Below, in pieces: positions 6,938 to 15,322 of a DNA stretch of 29,230 nt. The DNA lies in the NCBI GenBank assembly GCA_964489525.1, contig CAZAYY010000037.1, positions 1-29,230 on the forward strand, in the 5' to 3' direction. Source of the DNA: CAZAYY01 sp964489525 (GTDB lineage Bacteria; Chloroflexota; Anaerolineae; Anaerolineales; JABWBV01). The position numbers were made by a program, and so were the translations under genes. Numbering within the stretch: position 1 is the stretch's first letter; every line of letters begins with the position of its first letter. Under the pieces are notes generated by a model. That model made no database searches. It had not been told where the DNA came from and worked only from the letters and a program-made list of their open reading frames with translations.

Positions 6938-7552
6938 ATGAAACTTCGCTCCGGTATTGGGGCTGGCATTCTGGCTCTTGCGGCGCTTGCTGCGCTGGTT
7001 GTCCTGGCCTATGTGCTGCTTGCCAGGCCATATTCCTTTTATGGCTCGCTGCTCGACCCTCCTCTTCCGGCTTTCAACATCACCTTAACCGATGCAGCAG
7101 GACAACCCTTCCGCCTGGACGACCAGCGTGGGCGGGTTGTTTTGCTGTTTTTTGGGTATACTTACTGCCCGGATGTTTGCCCAACTACCCTGGCCGATTT
7201 TCAATTTATCGAGCGCCAACTGGCTGGCCAGGGGTTGGCAGACCGGGTGCGCATGGTGTTCATCACGGTAGACCCGGAGCGCGACACGCCTTCCCAGCTT
7301 AAAGCCCACCTGGGTTTGTTCAGCCCGAACATCATCGGGTTGAGCGGCTCACTTGCCGAATTGGAAGAAGTGTACCGGGCTTACGGCGTGGCACGCGTGG
7401 TCCAGCCTGTTTCTGGCGGCCAGGGCTACCTGGTGGATCACACCGCACGGGTGTATGTGATTGACTCGGCGGGCAGCCTGCGCCTGACCTTTCCGTTTGG
7501 TTTGGATAAACATCATATGCTTAACGATATCACCTACCTGGTAAACGAATGA
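6938..7552 (+). CDS. Sco1/SenC-family copper chaperone for CuA
   Basis: 204 residues. One N-terminal membrane anchor (about 9-29) leads into a thioredoxin-like fold exposed outside the membrane. Copper ligands are C77 and C81 in GYTYCPDVCPTTL and H168 in YLVDHTARVYVID, the full Sco set. Family knowledge: Sco proteins deliver copper to, or keep reduced, the CuA cysteines of subunit II, encoded upstream here. The ATG follows a short A-rich run with a weak CAGG ribosome site that lies inside a predicted stem, so expression may be set lower than that of the structural subunits. The stop overlaps the next start by 4 nt (ATGA). Confidence 0.93.
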   Translation: MKLRSGIGAGILALAALAALVVLAYVLLARPYSFYGSLLDPPLPAFNITLTDAAGQPFRLDDQRGRVVLLFFGYTYCPDVCPTTLADFQFIERQLAGQGLADRVRMVFITVDPERDTPSQLKAHLGLFSPNIIGLSGSLAELEEVYRAYGVARVVQPVSGGQGYLVDHTARVYVIDSAGSLRLTFPFGLDKHHMLNDITYLVNE

Positions 7553-8088
7553 AAAACAACTCAATTTTACGCCTCGGCTTGCGCCGGTTTATCATTGTTT
7601 TTTTGATCTCGCTGGTTTTTGTCGGCGGAATGAGCGAACTGGCCCACCTGTTTTTGCGCGAACAAACCGACCGCGCCCCCCAGGTGGTTGAACTGGTCAT
7701 CCCGGCTGGCACGGCTGAAAAAATTGCCTCCGGCCAGGATGAACCCTCCATCCCCGATTCGTTGGTGTTTGTGATTGGCGATACCCTGGTGGTGCGCAAT
7801 GAAGACAGCACCGACCACCAGCTTGGCCCGGTTTGGGCTCCGGCGGGCACCTCGGCCACCCTGGAAATGAAAACTGCCAACGCTTTCGACTATACCTGTT
7901 CGTTCAAAGCCAGCCGCTACCTCGGCCTGGAAGTGCGCGAGCGCACCACCCTGCAGCTCCGGCTGATTGCCCTGGGCTATGTCACCCCGGCTACGGCTTT
8001 GTTCATCTTTGTCTACAGCCTGGTGGTCTTCCCCTTGGTGCCGGCCGAGCCCAAATCTCCGGCAGCCAAACCGGGTGAGGATGCCTGA
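7549..8088 (+). CDS. cupredoxin-like membrane protein of the oxidase cluster, function unknown
   Basis: 179 residues. Membrane segments at about 12-28 and 143-163 bracket an external domain of about 110 residues that reads like a cupredoxin: a GDTLVVRNEDSTDHQLGP strand-loop with H90, then FDYTCSFKASRYLGLEV with C117. In plastocyanin-like proteins these would be the first His and the Cys ligand. The expected second His (Cys+3) is K120, and no Met follows at the usual place, so a normal type 1 copper site is not formed. It overlaps Sco upstream (ATGA) and SURF1 downstream (TGATG), so it is locked into the assembly set. A copper-handling or scaffold role for CuA/CuB insertion is inference from context. 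Confidence 0.7.
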   Translation: MKNNSILRLGLRRFIIVFLISLVFVGGMSELAHLFLREQTDRAPQVVELVIPAGTAEKIASGQDEPSIPDSLVFVIGDTLVVRNEDSTDHQLGPVWAPAGTSATLEMKTANAFDYTCSFKASRYLGLEVRERTTLQLRLIALGYVTPATALFIFVYSLVVFPLVPAEPKSPAAKPGEDA

Positions 8089-8882
8089 TGTCTATCGTGC
8101 GCTTGTTTTTTTCCCGGCGCTGGTGGTTCACCACGCTTTTGGTGCTGGCGGCTGTGGCGGTGATGGTGCGGCTGGGCATCTGGCAGCTCGACCGGTTGGA
8201 TCAGCGCCGGGCGTTTAATGCCCATGTGCTGGCCCAACAGCAGGCCCCTGAACTAAACCTGAACAACCTTGACCCCGCCCTTTCGCTGGATGACCTGTCT
8301 GGAATGGAATACCGGGCGGTGCGGGTGGAAGGGGAATACGACCCCAGCGGCGAGATTGCCATCCGCAACCAGGCCTGGAACGGCGTGCCCGGCTACACCC
8401 TGCTGACGCCCCTGCGGATCACCGGAACAGCGTGGGTGGTGATGGTGCAGCGCGGCTGGGTTCCTCTGGAGGGCTTTACCCCCGATGATTTATCCCGCTT
8501 CGAACAGCCCGGGCCGGTGCAGGTTTCTGGGATTGTGCGCGCTGCCCGGTCTACACCCGACTTTGGCGGCCGTTCGGATGACCCTTTGCAGCCCGGCGAG
8601 TTTCGCCGCCTGTGGAACCTGCCCAACCTGGAAGCCATTGGCGGGCAGCTGCCCTATGCCATCCTGCCGGTCTATGTCCAGCGCGCCCCCGAACCCGCTT
8701 ACCCGGAAAACCTCGACCAGTGGCCGATGGAGATGCTGCCCTTCCCCTCCCAACCCAAGTTGGAACTGACCGAAGGCCCGCACATGGGCTACGCCATCCA
8801 ATGGTTCATATTTGCGAGTATACTTGGGTTTGGCTACCCGATTTTTCTCCGCGCTACCGAGCCTGGAAAAAAGGGTGAATAA
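8088..8882 (+). CDS. SURF1-family oxidase assembly protein
   Basis: 264 residues with the SURF1/Shy1 plan: membrane helix near the N-terminus (about 12-30) followed by GIWQLDRLDQRRAFN, a large external domain containing VRVEGEYD, NGVPGYTLLTPL and VQRGWVPLE, then a closing helix after HMGYAIQWFIFAS (about 240-258). The family helps heme a3 site assembly in subunit I. Start ATG 8088 overlaps the preceding TGA. A 36-nt gap separates it from the heme synthase fusion. Confidence 0.92.
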   Translation: MSIVRLFFSRRWWFTTLLVLAAVAVMVRLGIWQLDRLDQRRAFNAHVLAQQQAPELNLNNLDPALSLDDLSGMEYRAVRVEGEYDPSGEIAIRNQAWNGVPGYTLLTPLRITGTAWVVMVQRGWVPLEGFTPDDLSRFEQPGPVQVSGIVRAARSTPDFGGRSDDPLQPGEFRRLWNLPNLEAIGGQLPYAILPVYVQRAPEPAYPENLDQWPMEMLPFPSQPKLELTEGPHMGYAIQWFIFASILGFGYPIFLRATEPGKKGE

Positions 8883-8918
8883 CCCCCCACATCTTAAGAG
8901 AAAAGTTGCAATTAAACT

Positions 8919-10724
8919 ATGGCAGATAATGCAATCACCACTCCAAAACGCAGCAGCCCGTTGGCCTTCCTGGCGCTGGGTTCCGCCGTACTGATCTATT
9001 TTCTGATTGTCATCACCAACCTGGCGGAACGCACCGGGGTTGGGGCGGGCTTTTCGCGCTGGCTGCTTGTGCCCACGCTGGTGTTGGTTGTTATCTCGGC
9101 GGCAGCGGCCTGGCGGTCGTTCCAGCAGTCGCGCTGGGTGCGGGCCCCGCTGCTCGTGTCCGGGGTTATTCTGGTGGTCCAGGGTGGGTTGATCCTCATC
9201 CGGCTCAATGCGCCCACCCCTCCCGAATTTTTTGCGGCCTACATTTCCAGCATCCTGCTGGTGCATGGCATGGCTATTACCGCCGCTGTGGTGGCGTTTC
9301 GCGACCGGGCCCAAACCGGCGGCAGCCTGGTTTACCAGACGCCTTTTGCCCGGCTGAGCCTGGTTGCCCTGGTGGCCACCTTTGTTTCCATTACCACCGG
9401 TGTTTTTGTCACCATGTCGGGTGCAGCTGCGGTGTGTTCGGGTTGGGTGCTGTGCAACGGCCTTGAACTTCCCCAAACTTTTTACGAATGGCTGCACATC
9501 ATTCACCGCCTGGCGGTGGGTCTGAGCGGGCTTGCCATGGCCTGGCTGCTGATTTTAGCCTGGCGCCGGCAGCGCTCGCAAACCTCCATATTGGTTTTGG
9601 CAACCGCCAGCGCGATTTTATTCGCCGCCCAGGGGTTGGTGGGTGCTGCCCTCGTGACCAAGAATTTCCCGCTCGACCTGGTTGGGCTGCACACGGCCAC
9701 AGCCGCAGCAGCCTGGGCGCTGCTGATTGTCCTCGTCATCGAAGTCGGCCTGGCGGGGCGCAGCCTGGCCGATGAAGCCCTGGATGCCCTTCCAACCTAT
9801 CCGGCGGGCCAACGGGCACGCGATTTCCTGGCGCTCACCAAACCGATTATCGTCCTGCTTTTGTTGGTCACCACCTTCACCGGGATGGTGGTTGGGGCGC
9901 AGGCGCTCCCTTCTTTCTCGCTGCTGTTTTGGACCCTGCTGGGCGGCGCCCTGGCCGCGGGCGGTTCTGGCGCAATCAACCAGTACATTGACCGCGACCT
10001 GGACAAGCTGATGACTCGCACCGCCCGCCGGCCCCTGGCTGCCAACCGCCTGACCCCTGCAGAAGGGTTGGCCTTTGGCGTGGGCCTTTGCCTGGTTTCC
10101 TTCTACCTGCTGGCCGTCTACACCAACCTGCTGGCCGCCCTGCTGGCTGTGGTGGGGATGTTCTATTACGTCTGGGTTTATTCCATTTTGCTCAAGAAAA
10201 GCACCGTGCAGAACATTGTCATCGGCGGCGGCGCAGGGGCTGTACCCCCCCTGGTGGGTTGGGCGGCAGCCACCGGCGAACTCTCTCTGCCGGCGCTGAT
10301 GCTCTTTGTCATCATCTTTTTCTGGACCCCGCCGCACTTCTGGGCGTTGGCCCTGGTGCGCATCAAAGACTATGCCCGCGGCGGTGTACCCATGCTGCCG
10401 GTGGTCCAGGGCGAAGCCGAAACCCGCAAACAAATTCTGATTTACACCGTCGAACTGGTTGCCATCACCATGCTGGCCCCCCTGGTGGGCATTGGCGGTT
10501 GGGTCTACTTTGTGGGTGCCTTCTTGCTCGGCGCTGGCTTGCTGGTGGCGGCGCTGCGGGTTTGGAACGAGCCATCCGCCAACCCACCGATGGCCCACGC
10601 GCCGGATGAAGATACCACCCCCCGCACTCCCCTGCGCGCCAAGCACGCCTGGCGCATGTACCGCTATTCCAGCATGTACCTGGCCTTGCTGTTCATCGTG
10701 TTGGTGATTGACGCCTTGGTTTGA
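8919..10724 (+). CDS. ctaAB: CtaA-CtaB fusion: heme A synthase plus heme O synthase
   Basis: 601 residues, about twice the size of either enzyme. The C-terminal half (about 300-601) is protoheme IX farnesyltransferase: N354-x3-D358-R-D360-x-D motif in NQYIDRDLDKLMTRTARRP and the second motif DYARGGVPMLPV (484-495). It makes heme O from heme B and farnesyl diphosphate. The N-terminal half (about 15-280) is CtaA/Cox15-like: C173 and C179 in VCSGWVLCNG, an E190-x2-H193 pair in EWLHIIHR, H196 and H258 in LVGLHTATAAAAW. It would oxidise heme O to heme A. The cofactor motifs sit after four extra hydrophobic segments (15-128) that contain only H116. Fusion of the two steps allows direct heme O transfer; similar fusions are known, for example in Thermus. 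Start ATG 8919 has only a weak purine run upstream. Confidence 0.93.
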   Translation: MADNAITTPKRSSPLAFLALGSAVLIYFLIVITNLAERTGVGAGFSRWLLVPTLVLVVISAAAAWRSFQQSRWVRAPLLVSGVILVVQGGLILIRLNAPTPPEFFAAYISSILLVHGMAITAAVVAFRDRAQTGGSLVYQTPFARLSLVALVATFVSITTGVFVTMSGAAAVCSGWVLCNGLELPQTFYEWLHIIHRLAVGLSGLAMAWLLILAWRRQRSQTSILVLATASAILFAAQGLVGAALVTKNFPLDLVGLHTATAAAAWALLIVLVIEVGLAGRSLADEALDALPTYPAGQRARDFLALTKPIIVLLLLVTTFTGMVVGAQALPSFSLLFWTLLGGALAAGGSGAINQYIDRDLDKLMTRTARRPLAANRLTPAEGLAFGVGLCLVSFYLLAVYTNLLAALLAVVGMFYYVWVYSILLKKSTVQNIVIGGGAGAVPPLVGWAAATGELSLPALMLFVIIFFWTPPHFWALALVRIKDYARGGVPMLPVVQGEAETRKQILIYTVELVAITMLAPLVGIGGWVYFVGAFLLGAGLLVAALRVWNEPSANPPMAHAPDEDTTPRTPLRAKHAWRMYRYSSMYLALLFIVLVIDALV

Positions 10725-10751
10725 GGGGGGTGGGGCTGAGCAGGCTGCGAT

Positions 10752-10780
10752 TTGACAAACTCACCCATATCCTGTACATT
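10752..10780 (+). promoter_or_regulatory. promoter of the propeller-stalk protein
   Basis: Perfect TTGACA (10752-10757), 17-nt spacer, TACATT (10775-10780) preceded by TG (extended -10 style). The predicted leader is about 130 nt and contains a GC-rich palindromic patch around 10866-10890 before the AGGAGGT ribosome site. The rest of the 193-nt gap after ctaAB shows nothing else. Confidence 0.6.
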
Positions 10781-10917
10781 TAAATCAACCCATCTTCAGC
10801 GTCGGTGATGGTTTTTGCCTCAATTTAACGATACCTTCGTAGGATGCAACCTGGCCAGGCAAATATCCGGCCTGCGGGGCGTGCGCCGGACAACTTCCGG
10901 GATAGGAGGTATTCAGA

Positions 10918-13900
10918 ATGAGCCGTCACCAAAGTACAGCATACGGGGGCGTGTTTTATCGAGCTGCCTTCATCCTGGTTTGCATCCTGGCTGCCGGGAA
11001 CTTTGCTTTCCCAGGTCAAATTTCCCTTGCCCAACATTCACCCGCCGCCCCCCAATTTCCCCAGGCCCCTGCCTGGCAGATTGAAATTGTGGATGACCGG
11101 ATTGAGGCCGGGAACGGAACTGATCGATCCATGCGCCTCGATTCCCATAACCATCCCCATGCTGTCCTATCTGGCAGCGAGGTTCATTACGCATGGTTGG
11201 ATGAAGCTGGCTGGCATTCCACCTTAATTGATACTGGCCTGGGCTTCGGAGGTGGCAAGGCCGCCCTTGCCCTGGATGCGCGCCCCGAAGCCCTCGACCA
11301 ACCGCACATCAGCTACTACGACAGCACGACCAGTTCGATTAAGTACGCTGCCTACAATGGCGCGGCGTGGCAGGTGCAGGTGGTGGCAAATAACGTAGAC
11401 CAGTCCTATGAAATCGGCACCTCCATCGCACTGGACAGCGCAGGCCATCCTCACATCGTCTACTACGACCAGGCGGACTATACCGCCAACAGCCCGTTGA
11501 TGTATGCCGTGTACAATGGTGCGACCTGGGATATCACCGCCGCCGATGCGAGCGCGGTAGGGCGTTTTAATGTCTCTTTAGCGCTGGATGCCTTCGACCG
11601 CCCGCACATCGTTTATAACCACTATCTGGGTACAACCGGGAACAGCGAAGTGCGCTACGCCTATCACAACGGTAGTGAGTGGATTAAAACTACGCTGGAT
11701 GCTGGCTACCAGGCAGGGGGGAGCAATTCCATCGTCCTGGACGCAGACAACCATCCCCACCTGGTGTATAACCATATGGATTCAAGCACCTCTGCAGAGA
11801 GTCTGCGCTACCAGTATTTTGAAGGGACCAGTTGGAGTATGACTTCGATTTGGAATGACGCTGGGTCGCGGGTATCCATTGCGCTGGATGAGGCCAACAC
11901 CCCTCATATCAGCTTCTCGGCGGATGGGCTGCACTATGCCACGTTCAGCCCGGACCTGGTGGTCAGGTTTGTCAGCAGCGCAGATACCTATCATGATTTC
12001 ACCGCCATCGCAGTTGCCTCCAGCGGCGCCGCCTACATTGCCAGCAGCCCGGACTTGCAAATTGCCGTTTGGAATGGGTCGGCGTTTGACATTGAGACGG
12101 GCGTGGGGGTCGGGCAGGTGGGGCAGTATGCCTCCCTGGCGCTGGACAGCAGCGACAACCCACATATCAGCTACTACCACAGCAGCCGGACCAGCCTGCT
12201 CTACACCACCCGCAGCCTCTCCCGCAGCGGGGGCTGGGTGGTGCAAGAGGTGGATAACACCGCCAGTGTCGGCCAGTACTCCTCCATCTCCCTGGATGGC
12301 AGCGCCCCTTGCATTGCCTACCGGGACGGAACGGCCAAGCAGGTCAAGCTGGCCTGCCTGGCAGGAAATACCTGGTCGGTGCGGACAGCGAGCAGCGTTA
12401 ACGACCCGAAAGACCTGTCGCTGGTTGTGGCCGATGATGGCGTCCCGCATTTTGCTTATTTCAATGAGCTGAACGACCGGCTGGTCTACACTTTTGAGAC
12501 CAGCCCCGGCATCTGGGTGGTAATCACCTTCAACGAGCAGCACGAAGGCCGGTATCCTTTGCTGGCGCTGGACAGCAGCGGGCTGGCGCATATTGCGTAC
12601 TTCAATCCAGACTTCACCCAGGTTGAATATGCTTACAACAACGACCCCGAAGACCCAACGACCTGGCAGATCCGAACCGCTGCAACCAGCCTCGGCAGCA
12701 GCAGTGGGTATGTCAGCCTGGCGCTGGACAGCAGCGACCACCCGCATATCAGCTACCACAACTCCCTGGGTACCTCGCTCAACTACGCCTATTACGATGG
12801 TGCAAGTTGGACACGGACTGTCATTGAGAGCGCCACCAACGTGGGCAAGTATAGTTCGCTTGTGTTAGATGCCAACCAGCGCCCGCATATCAGCTACTAC
12901 GACGACACCACCGACGACCTGAAATATGCCTATTACAATGGCGCGGCCTGGGTGATTCAGACAGTTGATTCAGGGGGCAGTCTGGGGCAGTATACCTCCC
13001 TGGCGCTGGACAGCGCCGGCCAGCCGCATATTGTGTACTACGACAGCACGCTGCGCGCCCTGAAATACGCCTATATTGGCGAACTGCTGCCCACGCCAAC
13101 CGCCACGCCCACCCAATTCCCCACGCATACCCCCACCCAGACGCAAACGCCCACCCAAACCCTGACGCCTTCGAATACCCCGACGGCTACGCAAACGCCC
13201 ACCCCAACGAACACCCATACTCCCACCTTTACGCCGCCGCCTGCCCCTACGCTGGTTTGGAAAACGATTGCCATAGATGTGGGCGGGGTCAATTCGTCTC
13301 TGAAGCTGGATGCACAAGGCAATCCACATATCAGTTATTATTCAAATATTAACCAGGATTTGCTCCTCGCCGAATATATAGCGGGGAGCTGGTGGCTGTA
13401 TCCTGTGGATACCCAGGGCGCAGTCGGGACCTACCCTTCCCTCGTCCTTGACGACGCTGGAGAACCTCATATTAGCTACCACGACCAGACCAACCTGGAT
13501 TTGAAATATGCCTACCGCTCAACAGACCGGAACAGTCTCACCTGGCATATCCAAACGGTGGACAGCAATGATACGGCCGGGTTGAACACTTCGATTGCAT
13601 TAAATGATGCCGGCCAGCCCGTCATTATGTATAAGTTTACGTTTGGTGAGCCGGGTTTTTGGGGCTACCCAGAACGGGGTGTGCGGGTCGCTCATTTACA
13701 AGGGGTGGACTGGCAGTTTGCTGAAATCTTTCGATATGGCACTGGGATGAACGATATTTTTGATATTCGTGACCTCGTCACCGCATCAGGCAGTGATGGG
13801 CAGGTCTATGGCGGTTTTAATACCAATATGACCTCTGACCAGGGGGATACTTCTGGGGCGTATTTCAAATGGAATCAAGTTGACCCCGTTTCGTCATGGG

Positions 13901-14703
13901 AAATCAACGATGGCCGGCGGGCGATTTCAGATATTGCGATCACCGTAGATCATCAAAACCAGGCGCATTTCAGCTATTACATCTCTTCAGATTATTCCGC
14001 CCCGGCTGGCTTGTGGTATTCGCGGTTTACCCACACCAGCCGAGCGACCACAGAGGTTATGGAGCGCATTGTTGCTGGCGCCGGGCAAGGGCGTTTCTCT
14101 TCGATTGCCTTAGATTCAGCTGGCCGGCCGCACATCAGCTATTACGATTCCATCTCTGGCGACTTGAAGTATGCTTACCAACACGCCTATGGGGGCTGGT
14201 ATTTTTACACCGTGGACACCGAAGGGCTGGTGGGCCAACACACCTCACTGGTCCTGGACGTGAATGACCAACCCTATATCAGCTACTATGACCAAACCAA
14301 TAATACGCTCAAGTTTGCCTGGGTAGCCCAACTGCCGGGGGAAACCACCTCTACCCCAACACCAACCGCGACCTCATCAGAGACCCCTACCGCAACGCAT
14401 ACCCCAACCCCGACCCAAACGGCGACCCCGACCGCAACGCAGACGCCTACCCCCTCGGCAACGGCATCACCCACCGCTACCCCAACCCCTACCCACACCC
14501 CAACGCAGACTGGCACCCCCACACCAACCCCGACCTATACGATGACGCCCACAGGAACACCCACCCCCAGCCAAACGCCTTCCCGAACCCCCACCCCCAC
14601 CGGAACCTGGGAGCCAACCGCAACCCCGACCCCAACACCCACCCATGAACCATCTCAGTTTTTCATCTATTTGCCGATGATCCTTTTCAACCATACCCGG
14701 TGA
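10918..14703 (+). CDS. giant secreted propeller-repeat protein with Thr-Pro stalks
   Basis: 1261 residues. A signal-peptide-like N-terminus (hydrophobic 17-32, possible cleavage near SLAQ) precedes a chain of roughly 45-60-residue repeats whose core reads S-L-A-L-D-x-x-x-x-P-H-I-S-Y-Y-D, followed by LKYAYYNG and a W..tvD strand. I count 14 such cores in residues 60-722 and 7 in 780-1140; some are degenerate. A Thr-Pro stalk (about 724-777) separates the two blocks, and a longer one (about 1142-1243) leads to the tail QFFIYLPMILFNHTR. The repeat resembles beta-propeller blades. AGGAGGT (10904-10910) gives a strong start. Extracellular or cell-surface location is likely. Ligand unknown: carbohydrate, protein or adhesion are all possible. 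No catalytic motif seen. Confidence 0.85.
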   Translation: MSRHQSTAYGGVFYRAAFILVCILAAGNFAFPGQISLAQHSPAAPQFPQAPAWQIEIVDDRIEAGNGTDRSMRLDSHNHPHAVLSGSEVHYAWLDEAGWHSTLIDTGLGFGGGKAALALDARPEALDQPHISYYDSTTSSIKYAAYNGAAWQVQVVANNVDQSYEIGTSIALDSAGHPHIVYYDQADYTANSPLMYAVYNGATWDITAADASAVGRFNVSLALDAFDRPHIVYNHYLGTTGNSEVRYAYHNGSEWIKTTLDAGYQAGGSNSIVLDADNHPHLVYNHMDSSTSAESLRYQYFEGTSWSMTSIWNDAGSRVSIALDEANTPHISFSADGLHYATFSPDLVVRFVSSADTYHDFTAIAVASSGAAYIASSPDLQIAVWNGSAFDIETGVGVGQVGQYASLALDSSDNPHISYYHSSRTSLLYTTRSLSRSGGWVVQEVDNTASVGQYSSISLDGSAPCIAYRDGTAKQVKLACLAGNTWSVRTASSVNDPKDLSLVVADDGVPHFAYFNELNDRLVYTFETSPGIWVVITFNEQHEGRYPLLALDSSGLAHIAYFNPDFTQVEYAYNNDPEDPTTWQIRTAATSLGSSSGYVSLALDSSDHPHISYHNSLGTSLNYAYYDGASWTRTVIESATNVGKYSSLVLDANQRPHISYYDDTTDDLKYAYYNGAAWVIQTVDSGGSLGQYTSLALDSAGQPHIVYYDSTLRALKYAYIGELLPTPTATPTQFPTHTPTQTQTPTQTLTPSNTPTATQTPTPTNTHTPTFTPPPAPTLVWKTIAIDVGGVNSSLKLDAQGNPHISYYSNINQDLLLAEYIAGSWWLYPVDTQGAVGTYPSLVLDDAGEPHISYHDQTNLDLKYAYRSTDRNSLTWHIQTVDSNDTAGLNTSIALNDAGQPVIMYKFTFGEPGFWGYPERGVRVAHLQGVDWQFAEIFRYGTGMNDIFDIRDLVTASGSDGQVYGGFNTNMTSDQGDTSGAYFKWNQVDPVSSWEINDGRRAISDIAITVDHQNQAHFSYYISSDYSAPAGLWYSRFTHTSRATTEVMERIVAGAGQGRFSSIALDSAGRPHISYYDSISGDLKYAYQHAYGGWYFYTVDTEGLVGQHTSLVLDVNDQPYISYYDQTNNTLKFAWVAQLPGETTSTPTPTATSSETPTATHTPTPTQTATPTATQTPTPSATASPTATPTPTHTPTQTGTPTPTPTYTMTPTGTPTPSQTPSRTPTPTGTWEPTATPTPTPTHEPSQFFIYLPMILFNHTR
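13087..13250 (+). repeat. Thr-Pro stalk 1
   Basis: Low-complexity coding repeat of PTPTATPT-like units, residues about 724-777 of the propeller protein, linking the 14-repeat block to the 7-repeat block. Such stretches are usually extended, often O-glycosylated spacers. Confidence 0.85.
14341..14650 (+). repeat. Thr-Pro stalk 2
   Basis: Low-complexity Thr/Pro/Ser/Ala coding repeat, residues about 1142-1243, between the last propeller-like block and the hydrophobic C-terminal tail. The same composition, on the other strand, fills 28660-29230. Confidence 0.85.
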
Positions 14704-14851
14704 TCCGGTGGGAGTGGCATGATAAAATGACAATTCTGTGGCACACTGGGTTTATTGCCCTAACCCAACCCTCCATGAATTCATGTGTTGGTGTTGAAAA
14801 ATTCGTGGACGGGTTTGATTGGAAAAAAAAGAATTTTATTGAGAGGTGGGT

Positions 14852-15322
14852 ATGCGTGCTGTACCAACAGCATCACAAAACAAATCGGAAAAAATCAAAC
14901 GCAGAATTAGCCAAGCAATTCTCGTGATTCTGGTTATGATTATTCCGATTATCGTGCTCATCGAGGGAGGGGGAGAGTGGTTATCCAGAATCCTGGAAGT
15001 TCCAGAGCTTTATTTTTGCACGCCTGATCCTCTTAACGCGGAGAATTATCTTCCTGTCGGTGAAATCTCGCTAAGCAATCCCCCGGAACAACTGTACATT
15101 TGCGGGAATGCAGTTACCGATGGCCGAAGGGCAGGAATTGTCATAGTCCTCTATCATAACAAAGAACTCATAACAGACTTAGCCTACCAGCAAGATTTTG
15201 TAATAGGGTATTTTGCTTTTCCTGTTTCAAACAAACACTTTAATAAACCAGGTGTTTATACGGCAAAGGCTAGTTTTGCCCGTATTGTCATAAACGAGGC
15301 GGTTTTGGAGGTGAAGCCATGA
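14852..15322 (+). CDS. small membrane-anchored extracellular protein, unknown
   Basis: 156 residues, no family recognised. A basic N-terminus (KSEKIKRR) and one hydrophobic segment (about 22-37) predict an inside-anchored protein with a 115-residue outer domain. That domain has two cysteines, C56 (LYFCTPDP) and C84 (LYICGNAV), which could form a disulfide, and a beta-rich C-terminal part ending VYTAKASFARIVINEAVLEV, suggestive of an immunoglobulin-like or carrier-type sandwich. ATG 14852 is preferred over the in-frame GTG at 14846 because GAGAGG (14841-14846) is then correctly spaced. Base composition is more AT-rich than its neighbours, which may mean lateral origin. It lies 149 nt after the propeller gene on the same strand, with a TGATAAAAT box near 14719-14727 that may be its own promoter. 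Confidence 0.7.
   Translation: MRAVPTASQNKSEKIKRRISQAILVILVMIIPIIVLIEGGGEWLSRILEVPELYFCTPDPLNAENYLPVGEISLSNPPEQLYICGNAVTDGRRAGIVIVLYHNKELITDLAYQQDFVIGYFAFPVSNKHFNKPGVYTAKASFARIVINEAVLEVKP

Noticed and set aside
10800..10917. Possible riboswitch in the leader of the propeller gene
   Set aside because: Some GC-rich pairing and CAGGCAAA-like sequence, but no match to the conserved core of c-di-GMP or other riboswitches that I can recognise.
11782..12759. 325-residue minus-strand open frame inside the propeller gene
   Set aside because: Antisense shadow of the repeats; the repeated VVAAVQRQ-like pattern is the reverse complement of the HISYYD-type repeats.
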